Source: Cognatiluteimonas lumbrici (GTDB lineage Bacteria; Pseudomonadota; Gammaproteobacteria; Xanthomonadales; Xanthomonadaceae). Taken from it: 64,000 nt of DNA. The first letter of the stretch is position 1. The number at the start of each line of letters is the position of its first letter. The notes beneath the pieces are model-generated. The model worked only from the letters and a program-made list of their open reading frames with translations. It was not told the origin of the DNA and made no database searches. Positions 7,947-15,590 of this stretch are shown one piece after another. Made by a program: the position numbers and the translations under genes. The stretch covers positions 1,376,207 to 1,440,206 of the forward strand of contig NZ_ML636798.1 in NCBI RefSeq assembly GCF_006476065.1, given 5' to 3'.

Positions 7947-9368
7947 ATGAGCAAGAAATTCCTCCTGCCCGACCTCGGCGAAGGCCTGCCGGACGCGACC
8001 ATCGTCGAGTGGTACGTCAAGGAAGGCGACACCATCCGCCTCGACGAGAACCTCGTGTCCATGGAAACCGCGAAGGCGGTCGTGGACGTGCCCTCGCCGG
8101 TCTCCGGCAAGGTGCTCAAGCTCGCCGGCGGCCCGGGCGACGTGATCGTCACCGGGACCATGCTGGCCGAGTTCGAGGTGGACCCGAACCTGCCGCAGCG
8201 CGCCGAGGGCCAGGACACCGGCCACCACCACGGCGGTGGCGGCCACAGTGTCGGCAGCGAGGATCCGGCGCCGGACGACAAGGTCGTGGCCTCCGACGAG
8301 GGCGGCGCGATCTCCGACGAAGGCGCGCCCGCGCCCAAGGGCGAGGCGCGCGACGACGCCGGCACGGTGGTCGGCGCGATGCAGAGCTCGGACAAGGTGC
8401 ATGCCGAGGCCGCGGTCGCGGTCGGCGGCGTCAAGGCGATGCCGGCGGTGCGCGCGATGGCGCGCAAGCTCAAGGTCGACATCACCCGCGTCTGCGCCAC
8501 CGGCCCCGACGGCACGGTGACCATGGCGGATGTGAAGCAGGCGGCGGCGGATGGGTCGGCGCCCGTGGGAGCCGCCACGGCGGCGAGCTCTTCCCGGCAA
8601 GCCGCGGGCACGGGCGGAGCCCCGGACCAAAAGCTCGCCGCCATGGCGGCTCCCACATTCGGGGGCCAGCGCGGCCCGGTCTCGGCCTCGGGCAAGCCCA
8701 TGCGCACGCAGCCGCCGGGCGTGGCCGCGACCGGCCAGCCGGAGCAGCTCAAGGGCGTGCGCCGCAACATGGCGCGGGTCATGGCCGACGCCCACGCGCA
8801 GGTCGTGCCGACCACGCTGGTGGACGACGCCGACCTGCACGCCTGGGTCGGCAAGCAGGACATCACCGCGCGCCTGATCCGCGCGATCGTCGCCGCCTGC
8901 AAGGCGGTGCCGGCGCTGAATGCCTGGTTCGACGGCCAGGCGCTGTCGCGCACGCTGCACCCGCACGTGGACATCGGCATCGCGGTGGACACCGAGGACG
9001 GCCTGTTCGTGCCCGCGCTGCGCAACGCCGACATGCTCGACGCCCAGGGCGTGCGCGCCGGCATCCAGCGCCTGCGCGCACAGGTCGAGTCGCGCACGAT
9101 CCCGGCCAGCGAGCTGTCCGGCTACACCATCTCGCTGTCCAACTTCGGCATGTTCGCCGGTCGCTACGCGACCCCGGTGGTGGTGCCGCCGTGCGTGGCG
9201 ATCGTCGGCGCCGGCAAGCTGTCGCACGACGTGGTCGCGGTGATGGGCGGCATCGAGGTGCACCGCCGCATGCCGATCTCGCTGACCTTCGACCACCGCG
9301 CCGCGACCGGCGGCGAGGCCGCGCGCTTCCTCAAGGCACTGCTCGACGACCTCTCCGCCCCCATGTAG
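7947..9368 (+). CDS. 2-oxoacid dehydrogenase E2 component (dihydrolipoyl acyltransferase)
   Basis: Core subunit that moves the acyl group from E1 to CoA. Order: lipoyl domain (residues 1-80, lipoylated Lys43 in SMETAKAVVDV), a linker, an E1/E3-binding domain (about 165-200, MPAVRAMARKLKVDITRV), then the catalytic domain (about 250-473). Two oddities. Residues 207-237 are encoded by an intergenic-type inverted repeat inserted in frame. The catalytic signature reads DHRAATGG (His450, Thr454) where the classical motif is HRxxxDG, as in the aceF product here. No E3 gene follows; lpdA at 40.3 kb may serve. The stop codon lies within a second repeat. Confidence 0.92.
   Translation: MSKKFLLPDLGEGLPDATIVEWYVKEGDTIRLDENLVSMETAKAVVDVPSPVSGKVLKLAGGPGDVIVTGTMLAEFEVDPNLPQRAEGQDTGHHHGGGGHSVGSEDPAPDDKVVASDEGGAISDEGAPAPKGEARDDAGTVVGAMQSSDKVHAEAAVAVGGVKAMPAVRAMARKLKVDITRVCATGPDGTVTMADVKQAAADGSAPVGAATAASSSRQAAGTGGAPDQKLAAMAAPTFGGQRGPVSASGKPMRTQPPGVAATGQPEQLKGVRRNMARVMADAHAQVVPTTLVDDADLHAWVGKQDITARLIRAIVAACKAVPALNAWFDGQALSRTLHPHVDIGIAVDTEDGLFVPALRNADMLDAQGVRAGIQRLRAQVESRTIPASELSGYTISLSNFGMFAGRYATPVVVPPCVAIVGAGKLSHDVVAVMGGIEVHRRMPISLTFDHRAATGGEAARFLKALLDDLSAPM
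8565..8657. repeat. REP-type inverted repeat pair inside the E2 coding sequence
   Basis: Left arm 8565-8592 (GTGGGAGCCGCCACGGCGGC...) and right arm 8629-8657 (complement) are nearly perfect inverted copies. The same unit occurs in the intergenic repeat at 49345-49374. The 93-base block is a multiple of three and is read as 31 residues between the E1/E3-binding and catalytic domains. Confidence 0.85.
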
Positions 9369-9390
9369 GAGCGGCGCTGGCGCCGCGACC
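9364..9390. repeat. REP-type repeat overlapping the E2 stop codon
   Basis: TGTAGGAGCGGCGCTGGCGC followed by CGCGACC, identical to both arms at 49317-49343 and 49377-49403. Its TAG is the stop codon of the E2 gene (9366-9368). The core GGCGCTGGCGCC can form a hairpin. Confidence 0.85.
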
Positions 9391-9401
9391 AGGGATCCGC
9401 C

Positions 9402-9788
9402 ATGCCCCACAAGAGCCGCCTCGCAGGATTCATCATCGACTGCAACGTCGACGACCTCGACGCCGCGGCCCGGTTCTGGAGCGGTGCGCTCGGCATGGTC
9501 ATCGAGAACCCGGACGCCGGCGACGGGACTGCCGAGTACCAGCAGTTCGGCGACACGCCCGGCGACCTGCACATCGAGGTGCAGAAGGTGTCGCATCCCT
9601 CGCGCGTGCACCTGGACATCGAGGCCGACGACATCGACGCCGAGGCCGAGCGATTGGAGAAGCTGGGCGCGAAGAGGATCGGGTTCGTGAAGCGCTGGTG
9701 GGTGATGGAGGCGCCGAGCGGGCAGCGGTTCTGCGTGGTGAAGATGCACCACCCGGAGAAGGGGGCGAAGCCCAACGAGTGGGCGTAG
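9402..9788 (+). CDS. VOC (glyoxalase/bleomycin-resistance) superfamily protein
   Basis: A 128-residue single VOC domain protein. It has the opening strand GFIIDCNVDDLDAAARFWSG, the central HLDIEADDIDAEAERLEKLG element and a C-terminal strand SGQRFCVVKMHHPE, matching the repeated beta-alpha-beta-beta-beta fold. Small VOC proteins of this kind are usually metal-dependent enzymes or binding proteins whose substrates cannot be predicted from sequence. It lies 34 bases after the E2 gene, separated by a REP element, and may be read through from that operon. Confidence 0.8.
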   Translation: MPHKSRLAGFIIDCNVDDLDAAARFWSGALGMVIENPDAGDGTAEYQQFGDTPGDLHIEVQKVSHPSRVHLDIEADDIDAEAERLEKLGAKRIGFVKRWWVMEAPSGQRFCVVKMHHPEKGAKPNEWA

Positions 9789-9796
9789 GCCGCGGC

Positions 9797-10105
9797 TTAC
9801 TTGCGGAAGAGCAGGCGGCGGATCAGGACGGCGATGGTCAGGGCCAGCAGGTAGACGCCGTAGCCGGCGGAGGTGGCGAGGATCTGGGGCCACATGCCGC
9901 CGTGGCGCGGGTCGGCGTAGCCGTGGGCCCAGCGCAGGGTGGCCACGAACGCGAGCAGCGAGAGCAGCAGCGCGGCGATGTCGAACAGCCGCCGCTTCGC
10001 GTTGCGCGGCTGTCGCGGGTAGACCCAGAACAGCACCGACAGGATCAGGAACCAGGGCGCGAACAGCACCAGCGCCAGGTCGGGCATGGCGGAGAGCTGG
10101 TTCAT
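9797..10105 (-). CDS. Small inner-membrane protein of unknown function
   Basis: 102 residues (MNQLSAMPDLALVLFAPWFL...) with about three hydrophobic segments, at residues 9-30, 40-58 and 78-97, and a basic C-terminus RRLLFRK. No family recognised. Its ATG overlaps the stop of trpS (ATGA), so it is translationally coupled to tryptophanyl-tRNA synthetase. The function is unknown; the coupling suggests co-expression only. Confidence 0.75.
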   Translation of the reverse strand: MNQLSAMPDLALVLFAPWFLILSVLFWVYPRQPRNAKRRLFDIAALLLSLLAFVATLRWAHGYADPRHGGMWPQILATSAGYGVYLLALTIAVLIRRLLFRK

Positions 10106-11424
10106 GCCTTGGCATCCTCGGCCGCGCGCAACGCGTCCAGTGCGGCCTGGACGTCGGCGGGATCGACGCCGTCGCCGAGGAACAGATCGCTGCCGGCGGC
10201 TTGGAAACCGTCGCGCCTGAGCGCGGCGAGCCGCTGGCCGGCATCGCGCGGCGACTCGAAGCCCGGGCTCAGCAGCAGCACGCGCTCGCCCTCGACCAGC
10301 TTGAAGTGGAAGCGGCCATCGGCCTCGCGGTACTGCTTGAATGCCAGCACGGTCGTGCGCTGGCGCGGCGCCGGCGCGGCATCGCGGGGGGCGCCGACCG
10401 TGCCGAGGTCGCGGAGGCCGACCGCGTCGCGCAGCTGCGCCAGGAACGGCGTGGCGTGGCGCTCGCGCAGCCTGCGCGCGCCCTCGCGCAGTTGCTCCTC
10501 GATACGCCGCGGATGCGCGACCAGCGCCTCGTAGCGCTCGCGCAGCGGCGCGACCTCGGATTCGATGCGCTCGAACAGCTTCTGCTTGGCGTCGCCCCAG
10601 GCGATGCCCTCGGCGTAGGCCTGGCGCATGCCCGCGGTTTCCTCGGCGCTCGCGAAGGCCTGGAAGATCTCGAACAGCGCCGAGCCCTCCACCGGTTTCG
10701 GCTCGCCCGGCTCGCGCGAATCGGTGACGATCGAGAACACCAGCTTGCGCAGCTCCTTCGCCGGCGCGAACAGCGGGATGGTGTTGTCGTAGCTCTTGCT
10801 CATCTTGCGGCCGTCTAGGCCCGGCAGGGTCGCGACCTGCTCCTCGATCGCCGCTTCCGGCAGCACGAAGTACTCCCTGCCCGCCGGCTGCCCGTAGAGG
10901 TGGTTGAAGCGCTGCGCGAAGTCGCGCGCCATCTCGATGTGCTGCACCTGGTCGCGGCCGACCGGCACCTTGTGCGCGTTGAACAGCAGGATGTCCGCCG
11001 CCATCAGCACCGGGTACATGTACAGGCCGGCGGTCACGCCCGCGTCCGGGTCCTCGCCCGCGGCCACGTTGCGGTCGTTGGCCGCCTTGTAGGCGTGCGC
11101 ACGGTTGAGCAGGCCCTTGCCGGCGACGCAGGCCAGCAGCCAGGTCAGCTCGGTGGTCTCGGGCACGTCGCTCTGGCGGTAGAACCAGACCTTGTCCGGG
11201 TCGAGCCCGCAGGCCAGCCAGGCCGCGGCGATCTCCAGGGTCGAGCGCTGCACCCGCGCCGGATCCTGCACCTTGATCAGCGCGTGGTAGTCGGCGAGGA
11301 AGTAGAAGCTCTCGGTGCCGGGATCGCGGCTCGCGGCCACCGCCGGGCGGATGGCGCCGACGTAGTTGCCCAAGTGCGGGGTACCGGACGTGGTGATGCC
11401 GGTGAGGACGCGGGTACGGGTCAT
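10102..11424 (-). CDS. trpS: Tryptophanyl-tRNA synthetase
   Basis: Class I synthetase charging tRNA-Trp. The HIGH-like motif is SGTPHLGNYVGAIRP, the KMSKS motif is DGRKMSKSYDN. At 440 residues it is about 100 longer than the E. coli enzyme. The extra part lies C-terminal to the catalytic core (after about residue 340, ending with an Ala-rich tail), a form seen in this bacterial family. The ATG at 11424 gives MTRTRVLTGITTSGTPHLGN, the expected start. First gene of a two-gene unit with the small membrane protein. Confidence 0.96.
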   Translation of the reverse strand: MTRTRVLTGITTSGTPHLGNYVGAIRPAVAASRDPGTESFYFLADYHALIKVQDPARVQRSTLEIAAAWLACGLDPDKVWFYRQSDVPETTELTWLLACVAGKGLLNRAHAYKAANDRNVAAGEDPDAGVTAGLYMYPVLMAADILLFNAHKVPVGRDQVQHIEMARDFAQRFNHLYGQPAGREYFVLPEAAIEEQVATLPGLDGRKMSKSYDNTIPLFAPAKELRKLVFSIVTDSREPGEPKPVEGSALFEIFQAFASAEETAGMRQAYAEGIAWGDAKQKLFERIESEVAPLRERYEALVAHPRRIEEQLREGARRLRERHATPFLAQLRDAVGLRDLGTVGAPRDAAPAPRQRTTVLAFKQYREADGRFHFKLVEGERVLLLSPGFESPRDAGQRLAALRRDGFQAAGSDLFLGDGVDPADVQAALDALRAAEDAKA

Positions 11425-11451
11425 CGCCCAAGTTTAACGGCCACCCCCGCA

Positions 11452-11482
11452 AAAAGAACGGGCCGGGGAGTCACCCCGGCCC
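11452..11482 (-). terminator. Intrinsic terminator of the entericidin-like gene
   Basis: On the minus strand GGGCCGGGG-TGACT-CCCCGGCCC forms a 9-bp perfect stem (11482-11460) followed by GTTCTTTTTG. It lies directly downstream of the small lipoprotein gene and upstream of trpS. Confidence 0.85.
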
Positions 11483-11513
11483 GCGGCATCCTTGCTGGAG
11501 CGCTCCTGTGTGC

Positions 11514-11678
11514 TCAGCAGTTGCCCTCGACCTCGTCGGTGCAATCCTGGGCGGTGTCCTGGATCGAGTCGCCAGCGGACTCCAGATCCTTGCCGACGCC
11601 TTCCACGGTGTGGCAGGCGGCCAGGGAACCCATCATCGCCAGCATCAGCACCGCGAGCAGTTTCCTGTTGGTACGCAT
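11514..11678 (-). CDS. Entericidin-family small lipoprotein
   Basis: A 54-residue protein. It begins MRTNRKLLAVLMLAMMGSLA and continues AACHTVEGVGKDL, with lipobox LAAC (Cys22). The mature peptide has the entericidin pattern (TVEGVGKDLESAGDSIQDTA) plus two further Cys at the C-terminus (DCTDEVEGNC). Entericidins are small envelope lipoproteins induced by stress; in E. coli the A/B pair acts as antidote and toxin. Here there is a single gene with its own strong terminator and a GGAGAG ribosome site. The two extra Cys could form a disulfide. Confidence 0.85.
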   Translation of the reverse strand: MRTNRKLLAVLMLAMMGSLAACHTVEGVGKDLESAGDSIQDTAQDCTDEVEGNC

Positions 11679-11809
11679 CGGACTCTCTCCTGTGTCATGG
11701 GGGCGGGCGGCGGCGTGCCGTCACGCGTCCATGGAAGCCGGAGGGCCGTGAAGCCGGTGTCGAGCGGGCGGCGGCCAGGAGGACTGGCGCCGGTTCCCGT
11801 TCAGCAGCG

Positions 11810-12733
11810 TCAGTCGCGCATCAAGGTGGACTTGCCGAACAGGCTTTCGACCAGGTCCACCGAGACCTTCGCGGTCTGGTTGCAGTTGTCCAGCAGCGGG
11901 TTGAGCTCGACGATGTCGAGCGAGCCCATGCGGCCGCTGTCGGCGATCATCTCCATCACCAGCTGCGCCTCGCGGTAGTTCGGGCCGCCGGGCACGGTGG
12001 TGCCGACGCCGGGCGCGATGCTGGGATCGAGGAAGTCCACGTCGAAGCTCACGTGCAGGTGGGTGTCGGCGTCCATGCCGGACAGCGCCTCCTCCATCGT
12101 GCGGCGCATGCCGACCTCGTCGATGTGGCGCATGTCGTAGACGTCCAGGCCATGCTGCTTGACCAGCTTCTTCTCGCCCTCGTCGACCGAGCGGATGCCG
12201 ACCTGGCGCACCTCCCGCGGCTCGATCGCGGGGCTGCCGCCGCCCAGTTCCACCAGTTCCTTCGGGCCGATCCCGCACAGGCAGGCGACCGGCATGCCGT
12301 GGATGTTGCCCGACGGGGTGACGTCGGAGGTGTTGAAGTCGGCGTGCGCGTCGAGCCACAGCACGCGCAGCTTCTTGCCGGCCTCGCGGCAATGCTTCGC
12401 GACCGCGGTGATCGAACCGATGCCCAGGCAATGGTCGCCGCCGACCATGATCGGCAGCCGGCCCTGCGCCAGCTCGGCGCCGACGGCTTCCATCGTCGCC
12501 CGGTTCCAGGCCACCACCTCGGCGAGGTGGCGATAACCGCCGGTCGGCGGCTGCCAGGGATTGCTCGGGCCGGTGATGTTGCCGCGGTCCACGATCTCAA
12601 CCCCGCGCGCGGCCAGCGCCTCGACGATGCCGGCGATGCGCAGCGCGTCGGGGCCGAGCAGCGCGCCGCGATGGCCGGCGCCGACATCGGTCGGCACGCC
12701 GATCAGGGAAACGGGCGGGTAACGTCGGCTCAT
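11810..12733 (-). CDS. rocF: Arginase
   Basis: Hydrolyses L-arginine to ornithine and urea with a binuclear manganese centre. 307 residues. All the family motifs are present: GGDHCLGIGS, DAHADFNT and SFDVDFLDPS, which supply the His/Asp metal ligands, and the C-terminal region LGSLDIVELNP. The length matches true arginases rather than agmatinases or formimidoylglutamases, and the GNIHGMPVACL segment also favours arginase. It stands alone between the entericidin-like gene and tRNA-Thr. Confidence 0.92.
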   Translation of the reverse strand: MSRRYPPVSLIGVPTDVGAGHRGALLGPDALRIAGIVEALAARGVEIVDRGNITGPSNPWQPPTGGYRHLAEVVAWNRATMEAVGAELAQGRLPIMVGGDHCLGIGSITAVAKHCREAGKKLRVLWLDAHADFNTSDVTPSGNIHGMPVACLCGIGPKELVELGGGSPAIEPREVRQVGIRSVDEGEKKLVKQHGLDVYDMRHIDEVGMRRTMEEALSGMDADTHLHVSFDVDFLDPSIAPGVGTTVPGGPNYREAQLVMEMIADSGRMGSLDIVELNPLLDNCNQTAKVSVDLVESLFGKSTLMRD

Positions 12734-12749
12734 GCGGTGCTCCAGGCTT

Positions 12750-12825
12750 TGGTGCCGGCACCCGGGTTCGAACTGGGGACCTACCGCTTACAAGGCGGTT
12801 GCTCTACCAACTGAGCTATGCCGGC
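12750..12825 (-). tRNA. tRNA-Thr (anticodon TGT)
   Basis: A complete 76-base cloverleaf on the minus strand. The acceptor stem is GCCGGCA/TGCCGGC, the D-loop contains AGTTGGTAGA, the anticodon loop is CTTGTAA (anticodon TGT, read at ACA), and the T-loop is TTCGAAC. The 3' CCA is encoded (12752-12750). Its 5' end overlaps the last 10 bases of the upstream protein gene. Confidence 0.97.
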
Positions 12826-13454
12826 GTCGATGCGGGGATTCTAGCGCAGCGTGCCTCGAAACCCGCGGCGCGCAATGCGGCGCTGCGGCGCTGCGCGCCG
12901 GCCTCGGTGGAGAACATGCCGAGCGCGATCCCGTTCTGGTGCGCCCCGTCGCGCAGCACCAGGTAGTCGCTGAATCCGGCCGCGGCGATGCGCGCGGCGG
13001 TGGCTTCGGCGCTGGCCAGGTCGGGCGCGGGTGGCAGGTAGACGCGCCAGCCGCGGGCGCCGCCCGAGCCTTCCGCGTCCTCGCAGCGCGGTTCGCCGGC
13101 GAGTGGCGCGGCCGGGGCGCCATCGTCGTCTGTCGTGTCCGGCGTCGCCGGCGCGGGTCCGGGCGCCCGCGGCTGCGCCGCGGCCGGCGCGGCATCGTCC
13201 GCTGCAGCATCGTTCCCTGCAGCATCGGCCCCTGCAGCATCGGCCGCGGAAGCCGCGGGCCGGGCCGGGGTGCGCGCGGGCGTGGCGGCCGCCGGCGGTG
13301 CGGCGGCAGGCACGATCTCCTCGAGCAGCACCAGCCGCGGCACGCCGGGCGGCTGTTCCACCGCCGGCGGCACCGGTGCCGGCCGCCACAGCCACCAGGC
13401 GGCGACACCAAGGTTGAGCACGGCCAGCAGGACGATCGTCGCGCGGATCAGCAT
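12816..13454 (-). CDS. Membrane-anchored SPOR-type domain protein
   Basis: 212 residues: an N-terminal membrane anchor (MLIRATIVLLAVLNLGVAAW), a long Ala/Pro/Asp-rich linker (about 30-130), then a C-terminal globular part. That part begins ARGWRVYLPPAPDLASAEAT and includes FSDYLVLRDGAHQNGIALGM and the Arg/Ala-rich end of a SPOR fold. SPOR domains bind denuded peptidoglycan at division sites. The linker includes a 15-base tandem repeat. The ATG overlaps the coaX stop by 7 bases, so it is coupled to coaX. Its TAG stop lies inside the tRNA-Thr gene (12816-12818), an unusual overlap. Confidence 0.82.
   Translation of the reverse strand: MLIRATIVLLAVLNLGVAAWWLWRPAPVPPAVEQPPGVPRLVLLEEIVPAAAPPAAATPARTPARPAASAADAAGADAAGNDAAADDAAPAAAQPRAPGPAPATPDTTDDDGAPAAPLAGEPRCEDAEGSGGARGWRVYLPPAPDLASAEATAARIAAAGFSDYLVLRDGAHQNGIALGMFSTEAGAQRRSAALRAAGFEARCARIPASTPA
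13202..13246. repeat. Three 15-base tandem repeats in the SPOR-protein linker
   Basis: CTGCAGCATCGTTCC, CTGCAGCATCGGCCC and CTGCAGCATCGGCCG follow one another without gaps and are read in frame as the pentapeptide pattern (A/G)xDAA. The period is a multiple of three, so copy-number change would alter linker length without a frameshift. Confidence 0.8.
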
Positions 13455-14197
13455 GCGTCGATTCTAGCGGTGGGTCGGGCGGCCCAGCGCGCGAGGCCGT
13501 CGAGCACGAGCGCGGGCTGGTGGCGGGCACCCGGCAGCCGCGGCAACAGCGCGGGCGCACCGCCGCCGTGCACCAGCAGGGTCGGCCTGGCCGCCAGCGT
13601 GGATTCGGCCTCGGCCAGGCTGCGCTCGACCAGGGCCAGCGCGGCGCCCTCGCAGCCCGACGCCAGCGCGTCGCCGGTGTCGCCGGCGAACTCGGCGTAC
13701 GCGCCGCCGTCCACGGGCAGTTGCGGCGAACGCGCGTTCAGGGCTTCGCGCATCAGCGCGGGCGACGGCGCGATGCGGCCCCCGACGTGGCGGCCATCGC
13801 GCGCCAGCAGGTCGATGGTCAGCGCCGTGCCCACGCCCACCACGAGGGCGTGCCCTTCGTGCCAGGCGTGCGCTGCGAGCAGCGCGAGGAAGCGGTCGAC
13901 CCCCAGGCGCGCGGGTTCGTCGTAGGCGATGCGCACGCCGTCGCAGGCGGCCTCGGTGCGCGCGCGCTCGACCTCGGCGCCGCGCTCGAACAGGCGCATG
14001 CGCAGCTGCTCCAGCAGTGGCGCCGGGCCCACGCTGGAAACGAAGGCCTGCGTGCAATCCGCCGGCAACGCCGCTTCCCAGCCGTCGGCGAAGCGGTGGC
14101 CATCGTGGACGACAGCCGAGACCGGCCCGGCGCGGCCGTCGCGCAGCGGCGCGAACTTCAGCCGGCTGTTGCCGAGGTCGAACAGCCAGCCGCTCAT
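13448..14197 (-). CDS. coaX: Type III pantothenate kinase
   Basis: Phosphorylates pantothenate, the first step of coenzyme A synthesis. 249 residues of the ASKHA fold: phosphate-1 motif FDLGNSRLKFA, the substrate region LGVDRFLALLAAH, the second phosphate motif VGVGTALTIDLL and the GGRIAPSPALMREAL loop. The ATG overlaps the birA stop (ATGA). This birA-coaX pairing is widespread in bacteria and supports both assignments. Confidence 0.95.
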   Translation of the reverse strand: MSGWLFDLGNSRLKFAPLRDGRAGPVSAVVHDGHRFADGWEAALPADCTQAFVSSVGPAPLLEQLRMRLFERGAEVERARTEAACDGVRIAYDEPARLGVDRFLALLAAHAWHEGHALVVGVGTALTIDLLARDGRHVGGRIAPSPALMREALNARSPQLPVDGGAYAEFAGDTGDALASGCEGAALALVERSLAEAESTLAARPTLLVHGGGAPALLPRLPGARHQPALVLDGLARWAARPTARIDAC

Positions 14198-15177
14198 GCC
14201 GCCACCCGCAGGCTGACCTCGCCGGCGTGCACCAGCTGCTCGCGCTGGCCGACGCGCACGCGCAACGCGCCGTCCGCGGCCAGCCCCAGCGCCACCGCGG
14301 CGGTGCTGCCGTGCTCGCCGTGCACCAGCACTTCGCGGCCGGCAAGCGCATCCAGGGCCGCGTGCCGCGGCAGGAACGGGGCCAGCCCGCAGGCGTCGAA
14401 CTCCGCCAGCGCCGGCAGCAGCCGCCCCAGCAGTGCCGCCGCCACCGCGTTGCGCGCCGGCGGCGCGCCGTCCGACAGGCCGGCCAGGTCGGTCCAGGGC
14501 TGGTCGATGCCCGCGCCGGCCGCGGCCGGCATGGCGACGTTGAGGCCCAGCCCGACCACCGCGCGCGCCGGCCCGGCGACCTCGCCGCCGCCTTCCACCA
14601 GCAACCCGCCCAGCTTGCGCAGCACGCCGCCTTCGCCGACCACCAGGTCGTTGGGCCACTTCAGGCGCACGCCGGAAAATCCCAGCGCGTGCAGCGCCTC
14701 GGCGGCCGCCACCCCCGCTACCAAGCTCAGGCCGGGCAGGCGCGCGAGCCCGCCGCCGAAGCGCCGGTCCAGCGACAGGTACAGGTTGGCGGCCAGCGGC
14801 GACGCCCAGCCGCGGCCACGACGCCCCCGGCCCCCGGCCTGGCGCTCGGCCAGCAGCACGCTGCAGCCGCGCGCCGGGCTCGGCCGCCGCAACAGCTCGG
14901 AATTGGTGGAATCCAGTGTCCACGCGACTTCCAGCGCGGCCAGTTCGTCACGGGCAGCGCCCGGAAGCGCGGCCACGATGGCGTCTGCATCGAGCAGGTC
15001 CAGCGGACGCTCCAGCGCGTAGCCCAGGCCCGGCGCGGCGACCACGCCGATCTGGGCAGCGCGCAGCCCCTGGATCCGCTTCCACACCGCAGCGCGGCTC
15101 AGGCCGGCCTCGCGGGCCAGCGCCGCGCCGGACACCGGCCCGGCGGCCAGGCGCCGCAGCAGTTCGCGCTCGTTCAT
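14194..15177 (-). CDS. birA: Biotin--[acetyl-CoA-carboxylase] ligase / biotin repressor
   Basis: Attaches biotin to carboxylase carrier domains and may repress biotin genes. 327 residues: an N-terminal helix-turn-helix (VSGAALAREAGLSRAAVWKR, residues about 15-40), then the ligase domain with the biotinyl-AMP loop ERQAGGRGRRGRGW, the KWPNDLVV motif and GLGLNVAMP. The ATG at 15177 is chosen because it starts the winged helix; the frame continues upstream without homology. First gene of the birA-coaX-SPOR unit. The HTH suggests a bifunctional BirA, but no bio operator is in the window. Confidence 0.95.
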   Translation of the reverse strand: MNERELLRRLAAGPVSGAALAREAGLSRAAVWKRIQGLRAAQIGVVAAPGLGYALERPLDLLDADAIVAALPGAARDELAALEVAWTLDSTNSELLRRPSPARGCSVLLAERQAGGRGRRGRGWASPLAANLYLSLDRRFGGGLARLPGLSLVAGVAAAEALHALGFSGVRLKWPNDLVVGEGGVLRKLGGLLVEGGGEVAGPARAVVGLGLNVAMPAAAGAGIDQPWTDLAGLSDGAPPARNAVAAALLGRLLPALAEFDACGLAPFLPRHAALDALAGREVLVHGEHGSTAAVALGLAADGALRVRVGQREQLVHAGEVSLRVAA

Positions 15178-15280
15178 GACCGGCAGTCTGACCGATGCGA
15201 GGATTCCCTGCACACGGGCTCCAGCCGGGCTATAGTGCGCTGTCGCCATGTGCCCGCCGCGTCCCCGGAGAGGAACGCCC

Positions 15281-15589
15281 ATGAACACAGCACCGCGCCC
15301 GTCCCGCCGCCTCCTGCTGGCCCTGCTCCCGTTGTGCCTCGCCCTTGCCGGCGGCGCCACCGCGGGCAGCCACGAGGTCGCCCTGCATGGCCCCAACGGC
15401 AACGGTGGCGATTGCGACCGCCCCGCGGCGGCACCGCCCGAGGCCGCGAGCCCGAAGCCGGTGCCGACCAACCCGCCCAAGCGCAGCCACCGGATCAAGC
15501 CGGTGGTGACGGTACGCAGCGGCGACAGCGACGACAGCAGCTCGAGCACCCCGCGCTGGCACAGCTTCCTGCCGGGGATGTTCCGCTGA
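15281..15589 (+). CDS. Small secreted protein of unknown function
   Basis: 102 residues with a clear signal peptide (PSRRLLLALLPLCLALAGGA, cleavage near ATAG-SH), then a Pro/Ser-rich, disordered mature region ending RWHSFLPGMFR. The ATG at 15281 follows GGAGAGG. No domain recognised. The stop is one base from the start of mtfA, so the two are probably co-transcribed. Confidence 0.7.
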   Translation: MNTAPRPSRRLLLALLPLCLALAGGATAGSHEVALHGPNGNGGDCDRPAAAPPEAASPKPVPTNPPKRSHRIKPVVTVRSGDSDDSSSSTPRWHSFLPGMFR

Positions 15590-15590
15590 G

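Noticed and set aside
11697-12431. Second frame across the arginase region suggesting a separate gene
   Set aside because: It is a shifted shadow of the arginase gene with Arg/Gly-rich composition; the arginase frame carries all catalytic motifs.
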